From: Hymenobacter jeollabukensis | GTDB taxonomy: Bacteria > Bacteroidota > Bacteroidia > Cytophagales > Hymenobacteraceae | Length of the DNA stretch: 64,000 nucleotides | Assembly: GCF_005771675.1 (NCBI RefSeq) | Contig: NZ_VAJM01000002.1 | Coordinates: 620,001-684,000 of the forward strand | Reading direction: 5' to 3' | Shown here: one piece after another, positions 39,803-48,520 of the stretch | Layout of the letters: each line of letters opens with the position of its first letter | Numbering within the stretch: the first letter of the stretch is position 1 | Program-made: the position numbers and the translations under genes | The notes under the pieces: generated by a model | Databases searched by the model: none | What the model was told of the DNA's origin: nothing | What the model saw: only the letters and a program-made list of their open reading frames with translations

Positions 39803-39837
39803 AAAAGGGCCGCTCCGGTATCGGGGCGGCCCTTTTT
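39803..39837. terminator. Bidirectional terminator after the fad genes
   Basis: Arms 39803-39817 and 39822-39836 pair (AAAAGGGCCGCTCCG, one wobble) with T run on the plus and A run on the minus side. It serves the acyl-CoA dehydrogenase gene and the leftward pair beginning at 41625. Confidence 0.85.
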
Positions 39838-39855
39838 GTGCGTTGGTTCTAGGTG

Positions 39856-40170
39856 CTAATCGGCAATGGCCAACAAGCCCTGGTCAGCAGCGGAGGCATT
39901 TAGCAGCAGCACAAACAGCCGTTGCTCGGGCGTGCTCACGTCGTTGGGCCGCAGCTGGGGGTGGCGGTGCAGCAGCAGTTGCAGCTTCATCTGCGCCACA
40001 CCGTTGCTCCAGCGGAAGTCCTGGTCGTAGTCCAGCCGGCCTTCGATGATGCGCTGCGCCTGCAGCTCCGCAAAGTCCTCGGCCGACAGCTCGCCGGCTT
40101 TAGGCAATTCGTCGAGCCGCATCCGGCTGGGCCGGGGCGCTTCGTCCGGCAACAGGTAGAAGGTCAGCAC
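39856..40170 (-). CDS. Hypothetical small protein
   Basis: The 104-residue soluble product has no recognisable family. It reads MLTFYLLPDEAPRPSRMRLD, then a helical acidic part (ELSAEDFAELQAQRIIEGRLDYDQDFRWSNG) and a C-terminal half with LQLLLHRHPQLRPNDVSTPEQRLFVLLLNASAADQGLLAIAD. It begins 3 bp after the stop of the secreted protein gene at 40174-41625, so the two are co-transcribed and possibly coupled. No signal peptide or membrane segment. Confidence 0.6.
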   Translation of the reverse strand: MLTFYLLPDEAPRPSRMRLDELPKAGELSAEDFAELQAQRIIEGRLDYDQDFRWSNGVAQMKLQLLLHRHPQLRPNDVSTPEQRLFVLLLNASAADQGLLAIAD

Positions 40171-40173
40171 GGC

Positions 40174-41625
40174 TTATTTGAATACCAGCTTGTTGAGCTG
40201 CAGCGCGGCCGACTTCTTGCTGGGCCGGGTCACCACAATCATCGTCTTGCCGTCGAGCCAGGCGGTGAAGTCCTTCACGTAGGCCACCTGCTGGTCGTTG
40301 GCCACGTTCAGGCCCAGGGCCTTGGGCTCGGTCACGGTGCCCGCCAGCCCGCCGATTTTGCGCAGGTACAGGTCGGTTTTCTCCTTGAGCTTTTCCAGCG
40401 TCACCACCTGCACGTCGTTGCCGATGGGCGCGGCCCGGTAGCCGATGCCGGTGAAGCTTTCGGTGATGGGCGCCGCCTGGTTTTTGGCAATGATCTGGTG
40501 CCAGGTCGGCGACTGGAACTCGTTGTAGCCAAACACGTGCAGCTCCCGGGCCCGCACCGGGGCGTCGGGGCCTTCCTCTGCCTTGTGCTCGGCAATGACC
40601 ACCACGTTCTGGTCCTCCGTGCGCACCACGTCCGACAGGTAAATGTCGTCGAGGCGCTTGTAGCTGGCGCCGGTGAGCTTGTTGGTCTCGGCCAGGTATT
40701 CAGGCGTGAACTTGAACTCGGGTGCGAACTTCATGTCGGCCGCGGCGAAGTCGAACTTCACCAGCTTCAGGCTGTGGTACTCGCCCGAGGCGTAATCGGC
40801 GCAGATGGTGGCCGCGTAGAGCGTCTGCCCGTCGAGCAGGCGCCACTGCGAGTCGCGCACGGTCACCTTCTTACCGCCAAAGACGCCGCCCACCGTCACC
40901 GCCATGACTTTGATGTCGGCTTCCTGGTCGCGGTAGCGGCGCACCGTGAGCTTCTGGTTGTCGTCGCCGATGAGGGCCACGTACTGGGTGCCGTCGTTGG
41001 CCACGTGCACGCTGGGGGAGAAGAACGAGCCCAGGTCGCGGAAGTCGTAGGTGCGGTCTTTGAGCTTGCTCAGCTGCCGGTCGTAGTGCGCCGCCGTCAG
41101 CGACTTGATCTGCGCGTCGCGCGTCACGTAGCGCCACGCCACCAGCTGCGTCCCGTCGGGCGAGATGCTAATGCCCGGGCGGCGCTCCTGGGTGCCTCCT
41201 TCGGCCACTTTCTTAGCACTCAGCTTCTGGCCCGTCTTCAGATCGACGGGCTGAATGAGCAGGTGCTGGCCGGTTTCGTCGCTGTGGTGCAGCACCACCA
41301 GCGCCTGCTGGTCGTTCCGGGCAAAAGCCTCCATACTTTCTCCAGGCGCCACTGGCACCGTTGCCGTCCAGAGCTTTTTCAGATCAGCGTCGTAACGCTC
41401 CACGGCGTACTCGCTGGCCGAGCGGTGACTCAGGATGATGAAATCCTGGCTGCCGGGTAGTGTCAGGGTTTTTATATGAACCCGCTGATTGTAAGGGTCT
41501 TCGCTGTGCTCGGGTACGTAGGCAAAGGGCGTAGAGCGTACGCGCTGGGCCTTTGCCGGCGGCGCCTGTAGCAGCGCTACGGCCAATAGGCCGGCCGGCA
41601 AAATTTTTAAAATTGTAAAGCGCAA
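40174..41625 (-). CDS. Secreted protein, probably beta-propeller-like, unknown function
   Basis: The 483-residue protein has a signal peptide (about residues 1-26, ending PPAKAQ). A beta-rich body follows with repeated short segments such as GSQDFIILSHRSASEYAVERYD, GISISPDGTQLVAWRYV, SVHVANDGTQYVALIGDDNQKLTVRRY and LDGQTLYAATICADY. The repeats suggest a periplasmic WD40-like or Kelch-like propeller, but no specific family is recognised. The start codon is TTG at 41625, the only start that gives a good signal peptide. It is likely exported to the periplasm or surface together with a small downstream gene. Confidence 0.7.
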   Translation of the reverse strand: MRFTILKILPAGLLAVALLQAPPAKAQRVRSTPFAYVPEHSEDPYNQRVHIKTLTLPGSQDFIILSHRSASEYAVERYDADLKKLWTATVPVAPGESMEAFARNDQQALVVLHHSDETGQHLLIQPVDLKTGQKLSAKKVAEGGTQERRPGISISPDGTQLVAWRYVTRDAQIKSLTAAHYDRQLSKLKDRTYDFRDLGSFFSPSVHVANDGTQYVALIGDDNQKLTVRRYRDQEADIKVMAVTVGGVFGGKKVTVRDSQWRLLDGQTLYAATICADYASGEYHSLKLVKFDFAAADMKFAPEFKFTPEYLAETNKLTGASYKRLDDIYLSDVVRTEDQNVVVIAEHKAEEGPDAPVRARELHVFGYNEFQSPTWHQIIAKNQAAPITESFTGIGYRAAPIGNDVQVVTLEKLKEKTDLYLRKIGGLAGTVTEPKALGLNVANDQQVAYVKDFTAWLDGKTMIVVTRPSKKSAALQLNKLVFK

Positions 41626-42019
41626 GTCGTTAGGTGGTTAACGGAGCGAGAGTCGTCCAAAGGAGAAAAATGTACTCCCCAAAGGTATCATTCAGTCGAC
41701 CATTCCCGTAAAGGCCCCGCCGGGGGACGCCTGAAATGAAATATTCATGCTTTCATAACTTCCGGAGCGTCACCTAATGCAACCGTTGCCGTTTCCTTTG
41801 TAAAGCTGACTAATACAGATTCAACGGGCAAAAAGCTTGTTAATTTGTATATAATTAATAAATTTGTGCACAGATTGGGCTTTTCAGCTGCGCCACGCTG
41901 ATTTCTGTGCTTGAAGACCACGCCACTGGTCTTCACTGACCGCGCCAACCGGGCTCGGCAGAAATCCAGGCTTCCGTCGTATACGGCGGGCCGCTCCCTC
42001 CACCGAACGTTTCCTTCAC
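41626..42019. other. AT-rich divergent intergenic region
   Basis: A low-GC island compared with the rest of the window, especially 41830-41870. It holds the promoter at 41838-41867 for the rightward small gene. A 67-codon leftward open frame (41745-41948) has no family resemblance and is not called. A near-match box TACATTTT at 41667-41674 on the minus strand may serve the leftward gene. Confidence 0.5.
41838..41867 (+). promoter_or_regulatory. Promoter of the small secreted-protein gene
   Basis: TTG (41838-41840), 19 bp spacer, then TAAATTTG (41860-41867): a full match to the Bacteroidetes -33/-7 pattern. Start near 41874, about 146 bp before the ATG at 42020. Confidence 0.7.
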
Positions 42020-42250
42020 ATGAAGTCTTTATTACAGTTTTTTTTACTGATTGCCCTTGTCCTCGTCGGTAAACAGGTAAAGCAACAGTCGCAGGCGGCC
42101 CCGTCGCAAGCCACCACGCCGCCGACCGTTCAGCAGCATGCCGAATCCATCCAATCGTTTTTCGTGCAGCATGTTAGCTACCAGCATGTACCGGCGCAGG
42201 CGGTTGGCGTAGAGTATGGGCGAAAGAACAACTCTGTAACTCTCAACTAG
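42020..42250 (+). CDS. Small signal-anchored protein, unknown
   Basis: A 76-residue product: hydrophobic N-terminus (MKSLLQFFLLIALVLVGKQV) acting as signal peptide or anchor, then a Gln/Ala/Pro/Thr-rich polar part and a His/Gln-containing centre (QHVSYQHVPAQAV). No family recognised. It is supported by a good promoter (41838-41867) and a terminator 7 bp after the stop, so it is a one-gene transcript. Base composition is lower in GC than that of neighbouring genes, as often seen for small secreted proteins. Confidence 0.6.
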   Translation: MKSLLQFFLLIALVLVGKQVKQQSQAAPSQATTPPTVQQHAESIQSFFVQHVSYQHVPAQAVGVEYGRKNNSVTLN

Positions 42251-42257
42251 ATTACAG

Positions 42258-42280
42258 AACGGCTACAAGGCCGTTTTTTT
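42258..42280 (+). terminator. Intrinsic terminator
   Basis: AACGGC (42258-42263) pairs with GCCGTT (42270-42275), then a T run to 42280. Confidence 0.8.
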
Positions 42281-42308
42281 ATGCCTGTATCGTTAATAAT
42301 CAGCAAGG

Positions 42309-44405
42309 TTAGCTGATCCGGCTCCAGTTTACCGCCGTAGCCGGCAACGACTCGATATGCCGCCGGATGTTCTGGTTCTCCGGCTTACTCAGCGTCGGGT
42401 CCTCGTTGAGTATTTCCTGCGCCGCCGCCCGCGACTCGGCCAGGATCTTCCCATCCTTGGCCAGGTCGGCCACCAGCAAATCCAGCACGCCGCTCTGCTG
42501 GGTGCCCATCAGGTCGCCGGGGCCGCGCAGCTTCAGGTCGATGTCGGCAATTTCAAAGCCGTTGTTGGTCCTGACCATCGTTTCCAGCCGCGTGCGGGTG
42601 TCCTTGCTCAGCTTGTAGCCCGACATCAGCACGCAGTAGCTCTGGTCGGCGCCGCGGCCCACGCGCCCGCGCAGCTGGTGCAGCTGCGAGAGGCCAAACC
42701 GCTCCGACGACTCAATGACCATCACCGAGGCATTGGGCACGTTCACGCCCACCTCAATAACGGTGGTAGCCACCATGATCTGGGTCTGGCGCTGCACGAA
42801 GCGCTGCATTTCCGCGTCCTTCTCGCCGGCCGTCATGCGCCCGTGCACGATGCTGACCTGGTACTCCGGAAACGCCCGCGTCACGCTCTCGAAGCCGTCC
42901 ATCAGGTCCTTGTAGTCGGCCATGGCTTCGCTTTCCTCGATGAGCGGGTACACCACGTAGCACTGCCGGCCCTTGCGGATTTCCTGGCGCATAAACTCAA
43001 ACACCTTCAGGCGGTTGGCGTCGAAGCGGTGCACCGTCACGATGGGCTTGCGGCCCGCCGGCAGCTCGTCGATGACCGACACGTCCAGGTCGCCGTAAAG
43101 CGTCATGGCCAAAGTGCGCGGGATGGGCGTAGCCGTCATGACCAGCACGTGCGGAATCACGTTCGGGTTTTTCTGCCAGAGCTTGGAGCGCTGCGCCACC
43201 CCGAAGCGGTGCTGCTCGTCCATGATGGTCAGGCCCAGGTTCTTGAACTGCACCACGTCCTCCAGCAGCGCGTGGGTGCCCACCAGCATGTGCATCTCGC
43301 CGGAGCGCAGCTGCTCGTGCAGCACCCGGCGCGCGGCCGTGCGCGTGGAGCCCGTCAGCAGCCCGATTTTGAGGCCCAGCATATCGGCAAACTTCTTCAG
43401 GCCCTCGTAGTGCTGGTCGGCCAGGATTTCCGTGGGCGCCATCAGGCAGGACTGCGCCCCGTTGTCGGCCGCGATGAGCATGCTGATGAAGGCCACTATC
43501 GTCTTCCCAGAGCCCACGTCGCCTTGCAACAGGCGGTTCATCTGCTTGCCGGCCGTGAAGTCCTTGTAGATGTCGTGAATGACCCGCTTCTGCGCCATCG
43601 TCAGGTCGAAGGGCAGCACGTTCTTGTAGAAGTGCGTGAGTGTGGGCACCTTGTCGAAAATCTGCCCGGCCAGCTCCACCTTGCGCACCTCGCGCTGCCG
43701 CAGCAGCTTGAGCTGCACGTAGAACAGCTCCTCGAACTTCAGCCGAAAACGGGCCGCTTGTAGCAAATCGGCGCTCTGCGGGAAGTGAATCTGCTGCATG
43801 GCCTCCGCCTTGGGCATCAGCGCGTAGCGCTGAATCAGCTCCGGCGAGAGGGTTTCGTGAAAGTGCGGCGCGCAAAGCTTGAGCACCTGCGCCGTGAGCC
43901 GCGAAATACCCTTGCTGTCGAGGTTGAAATTGCGCAGCTTGTCGGTGCTGGAGTACACCGGCTGCAGAAACGAGGTGCCCGGCTTCTGCTCCGACACTTC
44001 CTCCAGCTCCGGGTGCGCCATCTGCGGCTTGCCGTTGAACATGGCCGGCTTGCCGAAGATGATGTACTCCTGGTGGTTCTTGATGAATTTCTCGAACCAC
44101 TTCACGCCCTTAAACCACACCAGCTCCAGCTGCCCGCTCTCGTCCTGGGCATGGGCCACCAGCCGCTGCTTACGGCCTTCGCCCAGCACTTCCTTGCTGC
44201 GGATAGTGGCCTTCACCTGCACCATCGGCAGGTCGTCGTGCAAATCGACTACGTTGTAAAACTGCGTGCGGTCGAGGTAGCGGAACGGGTAGAACTGCAC
44301 CAAATCACCGTAGGTGAACAGGTTCAGCTCCTTGGCCAGCACGTCGGCCCGCCGCGTGTCCATGCCGCGCAGCAGGGAAATCTTGGTGGTGAAAAAGCTA
44401 CTCAA
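42309..44405 (-). CDS. recG: ATP-dependent DNA helicase RecG
   Basis: Branch-migrating helicase that regresses stalled forks and processes recombination intermediates. The 698 residues have an N-terminal wedge OB-fold domain (about 60-160), Walker A MNRLLQGDVGSGKTIVAF, the DEQH box in LTIMDEQHRFGVAQR, motif III VMTATPIPRTLAMTLYGDLDVSVIDELPAGR, and C-terminal motifs ATTVIEVGVNVPNASVMVIE and QLHQLRGRVGRG. All catalytic motifs are intact and length is normal. It is followed upstream by the junction palindrome at 44403-44502. Confidence 0.96.
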   Translation of the reverse strand: MSSFFTTKISLLRGMDTRRADVLAKELNLFTYGDLVQFYPFRYLDRTQFYNVVDLHDDLPMVQVKATIRSKEVLGEGRKQRLVAHAQDESGQLELVWFKGVKWFEKFIKNHQEYIIFGKPAMFNGKPQMAHPELEEVSEQKPGTSFLQPVYSSTDKLRNFNLDSKGISRLTAQVLKLCAPHFHETLSPELIQRYALMPKAEAMQQIHFPQSADLLQAARFRLKFEELFYVQLKLLRQREVRKVELAGQIFDKVPTLTHFYKNVLPFDLTMAQKRVIHDIYKDFTAGKQMNRLLQGDVGSGKTIVAFISMLIAADNGAQSCLMAPTEILADQHYEGLKKFADMLGLKIGLLTGSTRTAARRVLHEQLRSGEMHMLVGTHALLEDVVQFKNLGLTIMDEQHRFGVAQRSKLWQKNPNVIPHVLVMTATPIPRTLAMTLYGDLDVSVIDELPAGRKPIVTVHRFDANRLKVFEFMRQEIRKGRQCYVVYPLIEESEAMADYKDLMDGFESVTRAFPEYQVSIVHGRMTAGEKDAEMQRFVQRQTQIMVATTVIEVGVNVPNASVMVIESSERFGLSQLHQLRGRVGRGADQSYCVLMSGYKLSKDTRTRLETMVRTNNGFEIADIDLKLRGPGDLMGTQQSGVLDLLVADLAKDGKILAESRAAAQEILNEDPTLSKPENQNIRRHIESLPATAVNWSRIS

Positions 44406-44502
44406 GGGTTAGATTGTTAAATGGTTAAATTGCTGAATTGTTGATTGTTCCGAATAAATCTGAACGACCAGCCATTTAACATTTGACCATTTAGCCATCA
44501 AG
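44403..44502. repeat. Word-palindrome between recG and gldD
   Basis: Left arm 44407-44450 is made of TTAAATGG / TTAAATTG words, the right arm 44470-44500 of their complements (CCATTTAACATTTGACCATT). AT-rich compared with flanking genes. Confidence 0.75.
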
Positions 44503-44504
44503 GC

Positions 44505-45086
44505 CTATTGATATTTCAGGGTGTTGACGAGGTGCACGATGTCCGCCTTCACGTAGTCGATGACCGGCTGCAGCGAATCGTTGGCCACCGCCGTGCGGAA
44601 GTACAGCGCCCCGCGGAAGAAGTGCTTGGTGGAGTCCGTGGTGTAGAACTGAAACTGGCTCGGCACGTCGCCGCTCAGCTCAAATACGGCCACTTTCTTC
44701 CCGTCGGGCGTCTTCAGCGTGTTTTCCTCGATGGCCGTAGCCTTGATCTGGTGCTTGCCGGTGAGCTTGCGGGCATCCTCCATCATCTTGGCGAAGAGCT
44801 TGGGGTTGCCGTTGAGGTCGGTGTAGGTAATCTGCACGTTGGCGTGCAGCTTGGGGTAATTTACGTTGATCCAGTGCGGCTGCGCCAGGTACGAGGAGTC
44901 CCGCAGTATCCGCGCCGACTTCGAGTACTCAAACTGATACGGGTGCCCCGGCGCCAGCCGCTGGTAGGCGTGCGGCGGCAGGTCGATGCGGTTGTAGCCT
45001 TTGGGTTTGGGCGTGTAGTCCGGCGCGGAACTGCAGCTGGTTAGCAGCAGCCCGGCAGCCAGCAACGCGCAGCAGGAGCGAAGCAC
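44505..45086 (-). CDS. gldD: Gliding-motility lipoprotein GldD
   Basis: Lipoprotein required for gliding and type IX secretion in Bacteroidetes. With GTG at 45086 the 193-residue precursor starts [18 protein letters not shown], an ideal lipoprotein signal with Cys18 acylated. A longer frame with TTG at 45113 is rejected because that codon lies inside a perfect promoter box (45111-45118). The mature part has the GldD hallmark [17 protein letters not shown], then [17 protein letters not shown] and [25 protein letters not shown]. Downstream of ssb; the usual neighbour gldE is not present here. Confidence 0.93.
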   Translation of the reverse strand: MLRSCCALLAAGLLLTSCSSAPDYTPKPKGYNRIDLPPHAYQRLAPGHPYQFEYSKSARILRDSSYLAQPHWINVNYPKLHANVQITYTDLNGNPKLFAKMMEDARKLTGKHQIKATAIEENTLKTPDGKKVAVFELSGDVPSQFQFYTTDSTKHFFRGALYFRTAVANDSLQPVIDYVKADIVHLVNTLKYQ

Positions 45087-45110
45087 AGGCAGAACGTGAG
45101 GATGATAATC

Positions 45111-45118
45111 CAAAATTA
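45111..45118 (-). promoter_or_regulatory. gldD -7 promoter box
   Basis: TAATTTTG matches TAnnTTTG exactly on the minus strand; start near 45104, 18 bp before the GTG at 45086. Confidence 0.6.
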
Positions 45119-45218
45119 ACCGGAAATCGGCGCGCCACGGTGCCAGCGACGGGCAGATAAAGCAAAACCGCCCCGGCCAGCGCGTGACCGAGGCGGCAGT
45201 TGCCGATTAACAGCTGAA

Positions 45219-45656
45219 TTAGAACGGCAGTTCGTTCAGCTCAGCTTCCTGACGGAAGGTCTTCTGCTCGGCCGGCGCTGCCTGTGCACCGCCCTGCTGG
45301 CCGCCCGCTTGCTCGTTATGAGCACGGCCGCCACCCAGCATGGTGATTTCGTCGGCTACGATTTCGGTTACGTAGCGGGTCTGCTGGTCCTTGTCCTGGT
45401 ACTGACGCGTGCGAATCTTGCCCTCCACGTAGATGGACTGGCCCTTCTTCACGTACTTCTCGACCATTTCGGCCAGCCCGCGCCAGGCCACGATGTTGTG
45501 CCATTCGGTGCGCTCCACGCGGTTGCCCTGCTTGTCCTTGTAAAACTCGTTGGTGGCCAAACGGAATTGCGCCACGGCCGCGCCGCTTTCCAGGTGCCGT
45601 ACTTCCGGGTCAGTGCCCAGATTGCCGATAAGGATTACTTTGTTTACGCTCGACAT
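45219..45656 (-). CDS. ssb: Single-stranded DNA-binding protein
   Basis: Homotetrameric SSB protecting single-stranded DNA in replication and repair. The 145-residue form (ATG at 45656) begins SSVNKVILIGNLGTDPEVRH, has the OB-fold core TEWHNIVAWRGLAEMVEKYVKKGQSIYVEGKI, a Gly/Gln-rich linker and the acidic tip ELNELPF, the protein-interaction tail in its common Bacteroidetes form. It lies between mutY and gldD, an arrangement typical for this phylum. Confidence 0.96.
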   Translation of the reverse strand: MSSVNKVILIGNLGTDPEVRHLESGAAVAQFRLATNEFYKDKQGNRVERTEWHNIVAWRGLAEMVEKYVKKGQSIYVEGKIRTRQYQDKDQQTRYVTEIVADEITMLGGGRAHNEQAGGQQGGAQAAPAEQKTFRQEAELNELPF

Positions 45657-45752
45657 GGTGTCTTCTTGTGTGTGGTTGAAGATGAGGTATAAAGCATTGA
45701 ATTGCTTATACAATAACTAAATAAATTTGCTTAATTCCAAATATGTTAGTAA

Positions 45753-46847
45753 TTAAATTATTGATTTCTGTTCCAGGTAGTTGGTGATGATAACCGGCTT
45801 GGGTAACTCATCCAACTGGGCCGCAGCATAAGCCTCTAAGCCAGATGATTGTAGCGCCTGAGCCGGCAGCGGAGCATCCAGCCACAGCTCGTGAAACCGG
45901 GCTTCTACCTTCTGATGGCTCAGCGTATGCCGCATCAGCGCTGCCGGCTCACTTACCCGATCCGTCGCTACCCGCGCCCCAAGCTGCTCCAGTTCCGCCA
46001 GCAAAGCCTTGGCCGGCAGTTCGGCCTCCGGCGTTTCCAGCAGGTGAAAGTCGAAGAGGCCGTGCCAGATGTCCTTGCCGCCGCGCCGCCGCAGGTATAC
46101 CTGCTCCCCGTGCCGCAGCACGAAGTAGTGGAAGTAGCGCGTGCGGGCCGCCTTGGCCTTCGACTTCACCGGCAACTGCTGCACCATGCCGTGCTGAAAC
46201 GCGAAGCACTGCTCCCGCACCGGGCAAAACAGGCAGTCGGGGTTCACCGGCGTGCACTGAATGGCCCCAAACTCCATGATGGCCTGGTTGTAGTCGGCCG
46301 GATTTTCGTAGGAAATCAGCTGGTCCGCCAGCTGCTGAAACTCCTTGCGCGCCGCCGGCAGGGCAATGTCGGTGGTAATGCCGAACACCCGGCTCAGCAC
46401 CCGGTACACGTTGCCATCAAGCACCGCCACCCGCTCCCCGAAGGCGAAGGAGGCAATGGCCGCCGCCGTGTACGGACCCACGCCGCGCAGCTTCAGCAGC
46501 TCGGCGTAGGTGCCGGGAAACTGCCCGCCGTACTCGTTCACGACCTGCTGGGCAGTGAGCCGCAGGTTGCGGGCGCGGGAGTAGTAACCCAGGCCCTGCC
46601 AGAGCCTTAGAACCTCTTGCTCGGGGGCGTTGGCCAGGTCCTGCACGGTGGGATAAGCGGCCAAGAACCGTTCGTAATAGGGGAGACCCTGCTGCACGCG
46701 CGTCTGCTGCAGAATGATTTCCGATAGCCAGATGGCGTACGGATTTTGAGTGTGGCGCCAGGGCAGGTCGCGGCGGTGGCGCGGGTACCAGTCCAATAAG
46801 GCCTGGGCAAAGAAAGGCTGGGCCGGTTGGGTACGAAAGTTGCTCAA
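45753..46847 (-). CDS. mutY: A/G-specific adenine glycosylase MutY
   Basis: Removes adenine mispaired with 8-oxoguanine. The 364 residues have catalytic Glu in WLSEIILQQTRVQQG, the helix-hairpin-helix LLKLRGVGPYTAAAIASFAFG, catalytic Asp in VLDGNVYRVLSR, the [4Fe-4S] loop CTPVNPDCLFCPVREQC (Cys spaced 6, 2, 5), and a C-terminal NUDIX-like 8-oxoG-recognition domain (about 235-355). The start is TTG at 46847 (MSNFRTQ), the only start near the expected N-terminus. Divergent from the HU gene. Confidence 0.94.
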   Translation of the reverse strand: MSNFRTQPAQPFFAQALLDWYPRHRRDLPWRHTQNPYAIWLSEIILQQTRVQQGLPYYERFLAAYPTVQDLANAPEQEVLRLWQGLGYYSRARNLRLTAQQVVNEYGGQFPGTYAELLKLRGVGPYTAAAIASFAFGERVAVLDGNVYRVLSRVFGITTDIALPAARKEFQQLADQLISYENPADYNQAIMEFGAIQCTPVNPDCLFCPVREQCFAFQHGMVQQLPVKSKAKAARTRYFHYFVLRHGEQVYLRRRGGKDIWHGLFDFHLLETPEAELPAKALLAELEQLGARVATDRVSEPAALMRHTLSHQKVEARFHELWLDAPLPAQALQSSGLEAYAAAQLDELPKPVIITNYLEQKSII

Positions 46848-46904
46848 CTTGTTGATTGTGAATATATTGCTTTGTAATTGCTTTCCGTCATGGTATTTGG
46901 CAAT

Positions 46905-46939
46905 TACATTTGTAAAACCAAAAAACGGGGCTACCTTTG
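46905..46939 (+). promoter_or_regulatory. HU gene promoter(s)
   Basis: TACCTTTG (46932-46939) has TTTG 19 bp upstream (46909-46912). That TTTG is itself the end of a second full-match box TACATTTG (46905-46912), so two tandem promoters are possible. The leader to the GTG at 47028 is about 80 nt. Confidence 0.7.
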
Positions 46940-47027
46940 TGCCCCGAAATGCCTACCGGGCAAGGGCTTACGGGAATTTGAAAGCTTTTTGCCCATTCTT
47001 TTTTTCACTTTTCAGGTTCCTAATACA

Positions 47028-47336
47028 GTGACCAAAGCAGAAGTAATTGCCGAGATTGCCGAGAAGACCGGCATTGAAAAGACCGACGTGTCCGCTACCG
47101 TTGAGGCTTTTTTCAAAGTGGTGAAGGATTCGATGGCCAACGGCAGCAACATCTACGTGCGTGGCTTCGGTAGCTTCGTAAACAAGAAACGCGCCCGGAA
47201 AGTAGCCCGTAACATCTCGAAAAACACGTCGATTATCATCGACGAGCACTTCATCCCGAGCTTCAAACCCTCGAAAACCTTCATCAGCAAGATCAAAAAC
47301 AGCAAGAAGGTAAAAGAGCAGCCGGTACAAGCCTAA
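47028..47336 (+). CDS. HU-family DNA-binding protein
   Basis: Nucleoid-associated histone-like protein of 102 residues: TKAEVIAEIAEKTGIEKTDV (dimerisation helices), VKDSMANGSNIYVRGFGSFVNKKRARKVARNI (DNA-binding arm with the GFGSF motif), and a basic tail. GTG at 47028 gives the standard HU N-terminus; an upstream in-frame ATG at 46878 lies before the promoters and is not used. The tail is slightly longer than E. coli HU (90 residues). Confidence 0.94.
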   Translation: MTKAEVIAEIAEKTGIEKTDVSATVEAFFKVVKDSMANGSNIYVRGFGSFVNKKRARKVARNISKNTSIIIDEHFIPSFKPSKTFISKIKNSKKVKEQPVQA

Positions 47337-47443
47337 GCTCCGGCTAGGCCCAAAACCGCTCGGTTCTTCGTAAACTTGCCGGCCGCCGCCGTGCTGGTCT
47401 GCCCCGAAAGCAGCAGCCCGGCGGCAGCCTTTTTCTTCCACGT

Positions 47444-48355
47444 ATGGCTGCCAGCCGCTCCGTCGCTTCCCCCCAACTGTTCATTCTCATCCTTGCCGCC
47501 GCCGTGGTGGTCGGGCTGTTTTTGCTGCCGAAAGGGGTGATGAAGCCGAAGGAAGGCAAAGGCGAAGCTGCCCGCGACGCCGCCAAAACGGCCAACCGCG
47601 ACGGGGGCGGACCCACTACCAGCGGCTCCAAAGCCGAAGCTTCCTCGGGCCCGGTTTCGGCCAGCGCCGGCACTACGCCGGAGCAGCCGCACACCATGGC
47701 CTCGGCCGAGCAGCGCAAGGAACTCAGCACGCTGGTAGCCCGCTACCGGACGGCCGATGGCCCTAGCAAGCTGCGCGTGGCCAACGACCTGGCGGCGCAG
47801 TACCAGAAGGTGCAGCGTTTCGACAGCGCCGGCTACTACTACGAGCAGGTGGCTATGGCCAAGCCCGGGGAGCAGGCGTGGAAGCGCGCCGCCGATCAGT
47901 ACTTCGAGGCCTATAGCTTCGCGGCGACTGAGGAGCGCGCCAAAATGCTGAGCGCCAAGACGCGGGAGCTGTACGAGAAAGTGCTCAAGCAGAACCCACA
48001 GAACCTGGACGCCAAAACCAACATGGGTATGGCCCTGATGGCCAGCGAAAACCCCGTGTCCGGCATCATGATGCTGCGCGAGGTGCTGGCCGCCGACCCC
48101 AAAAACGAAAAGGCACTCTACAATCTGGGCATCCTGGCGCTGCAAAGCAACCAGGCAGACAAGGCAGTGGAGCGTTTTCAGGAGTTGGTGAAGGTCAACC
48201 CCAAGAACGTGAACGGTCAGTTCTACTTGGGTGTCGCCCTGGCGCAGGACGGCAAGAAAGAGCAGGCAAAACAGGCTTTCCTGAAGACCAAAAGTCTCAG
48301 CGCGGATCCTGGCTTGCTGACCTCCGTAAACGAAGAACTCAAAAAGCTTCAATGA
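47444..48355 (+). CDS. Membrane-anchored tetratricopeptide-repeat protein
   Basis: The 303 residues begin with a helix (about residues 12-30; LFILILAAAVVVGLFLLP) facing the periplasm or cytoplasm, then a low-complexity Ala/Gly/Ser/Lys linker (about 33-85). TPR units fill about residues 90-300: SAGYYYEQVAMAKPGEQAW, KVLKQNPQNLDAKTNMGMALM, EVLAADPKNEKALYNLGILALQ, ELVKVNPKNVNGQFYLGVAL. It probably scaffolds envelope proteins. It follows the HU gene after 107 bp and precedes a dispersed repeat. Confidence 0.85.
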   Translation: MAASRSVASPQLFILILAAAVVVGLFLLPKGVMKPKEGKGEAARDAAKTANRDGGGPTTSGSKAEASSGPVSASAGTTPEQPHTMASAEQRKELSTLVARYRTADGPSKLRVANDLAAQYQKVQRFDSAGYYYEQVAMAKPGEQAWKRAADQYFEAYSFAATEERAKMLSAKTRELYEKVLKQNPQNLDAKTNMGMALMASENPVSGIMMLREVLAADPKNEKALYNLGILALQSNQADKAVERFQELVKVNPKNVNGQFYLGVALAQDGKKEQAKQAFLKTKSLSADPGLLTSVNEELKKLQ

Positions 48356-48366
48356 GGTACAACATC

Positions 48367-48470
48367 AGAACGTCATTCCGAGCGTAGCCGAGGAATCTCG
48401 CGTGCTGATGTCGGATAGTAATTGCTATCTGACGAAGCGGTAGAGATGCTTCGACAAGCTCAGCATGACG
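48367..48470. repeat. Dispersed inverted-repeat element, copy 6 (degenerate)
   Basis: Left arm AGAACGTCATTCCGAGC and GAGGAATCTCGCGTGCTGA is intact; the right arm is diverged (GAGATGCTTCGACAAGCTCA then CATGACG). Located between the TPR gene and the 29-residue ORF. Confidence 0.7.
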
Positions 48471-48520
48471 CGCTGGGTACCTAGAAAATCAATCAACCCA
48501 ACCCTTAACCACTCTAACTC

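Noticed and set aside
41745-41948. A 67-codon leftward frame in the AT-rich gap
   Set aside because: No family, antisense to a clear promoter region, atypical composition.
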